Position numbers and translations under genes: made by a program. Source: Atrichornis clamosus (Eukaryota > Chordata > Aves > Passeriformes > Menuridae). From it: a DNA stretch of 64,000 bases. The stretch is from the NCBI GenBank assembly GCA_013400975.1, contig WBMZ01003322.1, forward strand, positions 22,805 to 86,804. The letters run 5' to 3'. The notes below the pieces were generated by a model. The model did not search any database and was not told the DNA's origin. It was given only the letters and a program-made list of their open reading frames with translations. Positions 58,615 through 64,000 of the stretch are shown here, piece by piece (position 1 is the first letter of the stretch; each line of letters opens with the position of its first letter).

Positions 58615-61435
58615 ATAAAATAATAAAATACATATACATAATCTATTGCTGGACACAATGTCCATGTCAGGGCATGGGCAAGGCAGGAAACCACTGTGGA
58701 GATGAGATTCCAATGAAAAAGGAAAGAAGGGCAAACCAGCTGAGTCTCTGCTGCCTGTTTTAGACCCTGCTGCTTCCTCCATGGAGGAAGAGGAGGGTGT
58801 TGGAGCTGGGCAATATGGGGCAGCAACTGCTTCCGTCACTATGATCCTTTCATCATCACAACTGAAATGGAAATCCCAGTTCTTTAGAATTCTCCACCCT
58901 ACTCAAAACTTTCAAATTTTCCTCTTCCTATTCCTCTTCCTCTTGCTGAATTGACCTGGTTTCCTGCTTTTAAATTTTTTTTCCCCCTATAATTTATTTT
59001 TCTTACTCACTTTGTTATTCTTATGTAGGTCAGCTCTGATTCAAGTCATACCATGTTCTCAATGGAAAGTCCTTTCAACTTCTTTTTTTATTATTTTCTT
59101 TTAAAATTTATTTCAGCAAATTTTAGCAAAAGAAGAGCTTTTATAGTGTCACTTTATCTACTGTCAGTACAGGAAAGGAGGTGGGTGTCAGGGAACTTGC
59201 ACTGTTTACTGCAAGATTTATTACGCAGAAAAGACTTTACTCCCAGATTCGGTTCTCACAGACATGAGCATTCTTGGACCCAAACTTCAAGCTGATCTCT
59301 GCTTAGTGCAGATCATTTCATCTTGCATCCTGTGTGAATACAGAATTGAAGCAACCCAGGAGAAAGAAAAAAACAACAAACTTCAAGAATATTTTCAGCA
59401 TGGATAGGCATAGTAAGGAATTGAGCCAAATTAGAAAGGGTGAGGTGATATTCTTGGACAAGACAGAACCTGATGTAGTATTTTTGATATCACTGAGAAA
59501 AGATCAAGCCTTGATATGCTGTTTTCCCTGTTGTGTGTTGAGGGTAACTGCTCAATTATTATCTAAAAAAAAACCCCTCAAGTTAATGGAGAGTGTAGCA
59601 ATAGAGAAAAACCCCTCAAGTTAATTGATTGTGTAGCAATTGAGAAAACTGGGATTAAAATGGAGGAATTGTGTGACCCTTGGGTTTTTTTGTTTGAAGA
59701 GCAATATATATCAATAACATGACCAGTATAAAACACAGAGCCTTGCTCAAGGACCTTTCTATAACGAATTGGGAAGGAAAATAAAATTAATGAACTCAGT
59801 TCTTCATTTGTCTGTACAATTTGAGGTCTCAGTCATCTTCTCCCACACAAGGAAATTCTAAAATAAAATCAGGCATGCCAGAGGCATATACTCAAGTGAC
59901 TAAACTTTTTAAAGTGCATGAGTTCCTAGTTGCCCCATTTTTGCATAATTGGAAAGATTTTTATTCTTACATGTCCTTTCCCAAGTATATTTAGACTCGA
60001 TAATGCCTATAGTGAGTACAATTGAGAGTGACATGTTAGGAAAAGTTAATTAAGAATCACCTATGCTTAAATAGGGAAGGAAATGAGCATTAAAGTATCC
60101 CAATTGAATGAAATTGGACACTGTATGCTATCATAAGTGACAGCTGACATGTTTCGTTCCCTGCTCTATTCAGGGCTGTTAGCTGATTAGTGTTATCTCA
60201 CCAGCCCGTGCTTCCACTGCGGTCTCATGGAACACAGCAAACCCTGCTGCAGGACTCTGCCACAAGGGAGTTTGCTGTGACATTGTGGCCCTCTGCTTGG
60301 CCCTGTGAGAGTGAAAAGAAGGGCTGTGAACGGAGAAGCAGCGAGTGGAGTTGGCCTGGAGCTCCATCAGATCATTGCTTTGATTTAGAGGTCAGACCAG
60401 AGCAATGCGTTGGCCTCAACCTGCAGAGTTGCTCTTAGTGCTACATCCAGCCAGAGCCAGAGAGGAGAGGTTTAAAAAGATGCATTGGTACTTAATCCTT
60501 CAAAGGCCCAAATACATATGCAATTTTTCAGTAGAAAAACAGAATTTAGTTAGTTTTCCTCAAAACTAAAATAGCGACTGTTTTCATTCCTAATAATGCA
60601 GAATTTCTCACCTTACTGGATTGCTGTAAATATTTACCACAACCATCAGGCTATTAAGATAATGATAGAAGCAAAAATTTACCTCCAACAGCACATTCTG
60701 TGGTAGCTAATCCTTATGCTGCAAAGTGTCCTGGCTTAGCTCTTTTTCAGGATTTTGCTTTGGTAGTTAATATGCATTTTTCTCATGATGCCCAAGGTTT
60801 TTGCACTGCTTTACTTACTGTTGTATGTGGAGATCACACCATGTTAGGAGACCAGGTCTGAGGCTGGCAGGCACAGCCTAGGAAGAAGGGGAAAGGCATG
60901 GAATATATCCTGAGAGAACAGCAGAAATCCTGGAAAATTCTGCCTTACCTTTTTTCTTTCTCTTCCCCATTTTACTGCCTCTGAAAATGTTGTGTACATG
61001 TGATGGAGGGAAACTGCAGGGGCTGAGGGGAGGCTCTCGGTCTTCTGAGATCAAAAAGAAGGAACATAAAGGATTCTGAAAAACTGGAGCAATGCTGGAA
61101 AGCTGGGAAATCCAAAAAGTGGAGTTTATTTAGGAAACATATATACTCTTCCCAATGTGTGACTGCTTGCTGTGAGTTTTTAGCTTGGTACATACTGGTC
61201 CCCAGTAATTGCAGATGTCAGGCTGATCAAAGCAAGAAGATCTTGTGGATAACCAAAGCCCACAGCCCCCAGTGCCCAGAACCAGCAACACTTCCCAGGT
61301 CCAGGTTCAGCTGAGCCTCCCAGCTTTATCTCCTGTCCAAAATTTCATTATTATTTAAAGTGAAAATAAAGCACAGAAATGAAAAGCAATACGCATTACA
61401 GATTCAGTATCTTCAAAGGCTGTTGTCTGTTGGCA
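58615..61435. other. Unique sequence, no gene recognised
   Basis: Open frames reach 96 codons without domains. It contains a 38-bp diverged tandem duplication at 59569-59644. No CR1 seen. Confidence 0.4.
59569..59644. repeat. 38-bp tandem duplication, diverged
   Basis: Two neighbouring copies begin AAAACCCCTCAAGTTAAT and end GTAGCAATNGAGA-like, with a period of 38 bp (ACCCCTCAAG at 59573 and 59611). A handful of substitutions separate them. Confidence 0.85.
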
Positions 61436-61439
61436 CTTT

Positions 61440-61540
61440 TTATTTATGTGGTTTAATCTGAATAAAGATGGTGAATACCAATGGCTCAGCATTCCTTAGG
61501 GCTCAGCTGACAACTCCCAAGAGCACACATAGTCTGAGGA
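61440..61540 (-). mobile_element. Possible degraded CR1-like RT fragment
   Basis: On the plus strand AATAAAGATGGTGAATACCA, ATGGCTCAGCATTCCTTAGG and GCTCAGCTGACAACTCCC resemble the reversed CR1 segment that encodes GVPQGSVLGPVLFNIFI ('aataaagatgttaaacagcaccggccccagtactgagccctggggaacacc'). Strongly diverged; tentative. Confidence 0.35.
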
Positions 61541-61544
61541 TAAG

Positions 61545-63980
61545 AAGTTATTAACATAATTGTCTTGTTCCCAACAACAATCTTTGCTTCTTGTGCTCCA
61601 GCACATCTTTGCACCACTATTTGCTCGTGTTTACTTCAAATTCAGCCTATCCAGATGCCTTTGTTCAGCAAACATCAAGAGGTGTGTGGCCCAGTTGAAG
61701 AGAGTTCAAAGATAAGGAAGAATGATTAGAGATCTTGAAAGCATGGTCTACAAAGGAAAACTGGAAAAAAACCCAAAAAAACAAAAAAACCAAACCAGCT
61801 AGATACCAGGTTAATCAGCTCCTGTAGGTGTTGGTGTTGGATGGTATCTGTAAGAGGATGAATAATTGACTAAGGTGCAGGTACAGTCAGTCACCTAAAC
61901 ACCAGTACTTCCTCATAAATGGAAGAGGGATCAGCAGGATTCCATGGGGAAGGGCTCTACTGCCTTTGCTGAACAATCTTTGGCCTTTAAAAACACCCAC
62001 GAGTCCACCACCATTAGTGTAAGTTCAGAACAGCATGAGAAACATATGCAAATGTTACTGCTTAGGGAAGTGAGAGAGTTAAGTACTATAAACCCTTGCA
62101 GAAATGCAAGAGCAAAACAAAAATAAACATTTCATTTTCCTAGACCCCATCAGAGACCATTTTATCTGCCCACTTTTTTCAAAATGTTGCTTCCTTTAGT
62201 GTATCTTACCAAAGGTTCTTCTCATTCCTTCATGTCAAGACAGCAATAATTGTGCATACTGAAGAGTGATTTTTGGTATGTCTGTGGCTAATCACACAGC
62301 TCAGAACAGTCTCATTGTAAGTCTGTATAACCTCTCATGTACCACTGTTTGTAGTCCTTTCTGAACAATTTCTTGAGGAGTGTTGGACAGGTTTATTCTC
62401 AAAAAATGATAATTTTTTAAAACGATTCTTTATCTGACCTAGCTGTCTAAATTTCCTTTATAATCATTGGGGAGAAATAGGCACTTTAATGATAAAAACC
62501 TTCTAGACTGAATTAGCTCCCTAAGCTAGGTCAGCTGAGTCACCATTTGGTGGTGATTTCCTTTCAACTATAGGCAAAGATATTTCTTGATGTCCAGCTC
62601 AGATCATCTCATATCCAATACCTAAAGATTTTTGAAATTAATTCTCTCACCTATATATCTGTCATACCCAGGTCTCAAAAAAAAAAAAAAAAAAAAGCAG
62701 CACTGCAAAATATCACACCCACCCAAAAAAACCCAAAAAAACCCCAACCAAACTCTGCGTCAATAATTCAGTGTCCACAAGCTGTAAGAAAATTCCTTTG
62801 GCAAATGACATCTATAATGTTCTTTGACTTTCTGCCATCTCTTCTCGCTGCCTTATAATCAAGTTTGTTTTCAGACAGCCTGTGCCTGATTCTTTCAAGA
62901 TAAGGAGGGTGTGTATTCAGACAGAAGTTACCAGTAGATACATCTGTAGCATGGGAAGGGCGAGAAAGCAACTGAACAGAATTATGTGTATTTATGTAAC
63001 CCTTATAACTGATTTCCAGGAAGAGGGATTGAATTCTCCAGAGGTGGTGGCAATAGCCTCTGCAATTACCCACTGGGAAGGGAAAGAGCCTGCAAGTTAG
63101 AACAACCTTTAGGGTGAGGAAGGAGAGGTGCTGTTGAAAGGCATCCATGTCAATATGTCTCCCTATAACTCTGCTGATGGATAGTCAAAGTAGTTTAAAA
63201 GGATTCTAGAAAGATTACATTTTAATTGAAAATTCTAGATGTCTGTAAAAGTTTCTGTTGAAGGTATTATAAATATCCTTAGAGTGGCAAAGGAGAGAGC
63301 TTGGAGATTTTGATAAGGAGGTGATACAAATGCAAACACAGATATAAATCAGAGATAGAAACAGAGGTGTAAATATTTTTTCATCTTCAGTCCCTCGGGT
63401 GTACATTGAGTTTCCTGTATCACCACTCATTTGAGAACACTCTCTGAAGTTTTGCATACTTACAAGGCAATATTTTATTAGAACTGGAGGGAAAAATAAA
63501 AGTGGTACAAAATGACCACTTCAGTTACTTTATAACTCCTTTCCCTCATGTCATTTTAAATTACATAGAAAAAACAGTTCTCAGTTCTCCAGCATGCCTT
63601 AGTATTACCAATTATATGTGGAGGTCAAGGATGTTTGACCTTTCAGAGAGTGGAGGAGAATTAAACCATTCCCCAAAAGCAATGCAGTCAGCTCTTCAGC
63701 CTGCTGGAACAGGCCAGCAGGTTATGAATTGGTCATGCAGAGTGCAGAGGTGCTGTGTGCCAGCTCACCTCCGGCGTGGTGCGTCCTGCAGCACTGGGGC
63801 ACAGAAACAGGAGAGCTCTCCTCTTGTCTTCAGAGCGGCAGGACAGGAGAGGCAGCACCAAGCTGCCGCTGTTAGGCCAGAACACTGTGAAAACTTGGCT
63901 ATACTCTTCCAGGCTCAAACAAATAGACTTGTCAGCTTGCATCACCACTGACCTTAGGATCTCTACACATCAAAGTATGC
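61545..63980. other. Unique sequence with A-rich patches
   Basis: Poly-A at 62678-62697 followed by CCCAAAAAAACCC-type A/C runs at 62720-62750. Open frames reach 149 codons (63502-63951, plus) without recognisable domains. No CR1 seen. Confidence 0.4.
62678..62750. repeat. Poly-A and A/C-rich simple sequence
   Basis: A 19-20-bp A run, a short spacer and two AAAAAAACCC blocks. It could be the remnant tail of an unrecognised retroposed element, but no body is identifiable to its left. Confidence 0.6.
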
Positions 63981-64000
63981 ACCTTCCCTTCCCTTCCCTT
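63979..64000. repeat. (CTTCC)n array, cut by the window end
   Basis: The last bases are CCTTCCCTTCCCTTCCCTT, a perfect pentanucleotide repeat that continues beyond the window. Total length unknown. Confidence 0.9.

Noticed and set aside
63502..63951. 149-codon plus-strand frame near the window end
   Set aside because: No domain recognised. The minus strand is also open for 71 codons at 63733-63948.
1..64000. CRISPR arrays, operons, tRNA or rRNA genes, phage or plasmid modules
   Set aside because: None seen. The tandem repeats present are microsatellites, minisatellites or simple duplications without spacer structure, and the CR1 content marks the DNA as vertebrate.

Overview
The window looks like a gene-poor, AT-leaning stretch of an avian genome. 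The main evidence is about nineteen fragments of CR1 LINEs, the dominant interspersed repeat of birds. Most are truncated at the 5' end and many stop at the typical 3' terminus (CAGAATGGTTTGGGTTGG on the reverse strand, or its complement). There are no Alu, L1 or B elements. The GC-rich CR1 type at 18.0-18.8 kb and 57.7-58.6 kb is the kind I associate with songbirds, but that is inference. Any sauropsid with active CR1 would be a weaker alternative. By hand count, recognisable CR1 covers roughly 9 % of the window. I found no protein-coding gene, tRNA, rRNA, CRISPR array or operon. Every long open frame I could assign belongs to CR1. The others (up to 195 codons) have no recognisable domain and are most simply chance.

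Layout. 0-6 kb: a 63-bp tandem duplication, three CR1 3' ends on the minus strand, a modestly CpG-rich block near 3.7-3.9 kb, weak relics of older repeats and a 20-bp minisatellite at 5.56-5.70 kb. 6-12 kb: repeat-poor sequence with one very old, frameshifted CR1/L3-like reverse transcriptase relic at 10.0-10.5 kb. 12-14.4 kb: two head-to-tail CR1 pieces plus a third 3' end, all plus strand. 16.6 kb: a 200-bp purine (GAAA) tract. 18-22.5 kb: a GC-rich CR1, two smaller CR1 ends, a tight CpG cluster at 21.42 kb and a 38-bp poly-T run. 22.5-36.8 kb: mostly unique sequence with two short CR1 ends, a short assembly gap inside poly-A at 32.54 kb and a small CpG-island-like block at 34.02-34.20 kb. 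36.8-40 kb: CR1 ends, two pentanucleotide satellites, and an exact 548-bp direct repeat split by a single N, very likely an assembly artefact. 43-45.8 kb: four CR1 pieces, two of them covering the same reverse-transcriptase segment. 45.8-57.7 kb: about 12 kb without any CR1 I can see. 57.7-58.6 kb: a second GC-rich CR1, inverted relative to the one at 18 kb. 58.6-64 kb: unique sequence ending in the start of a CTTCC array.

The genes do not 'work together' here, because none are visible. The window is best read as intergenic or deep intronic DNA shaped by CR1 insertion, microsatellite growth and older decayed repeats. A few CpG-rich or AT-rich blocks could be regulatory. I see no sign of a previously undescribed biological system. 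The more useful observations concern assembly errors, repeat structure and candidate regulatory patches.
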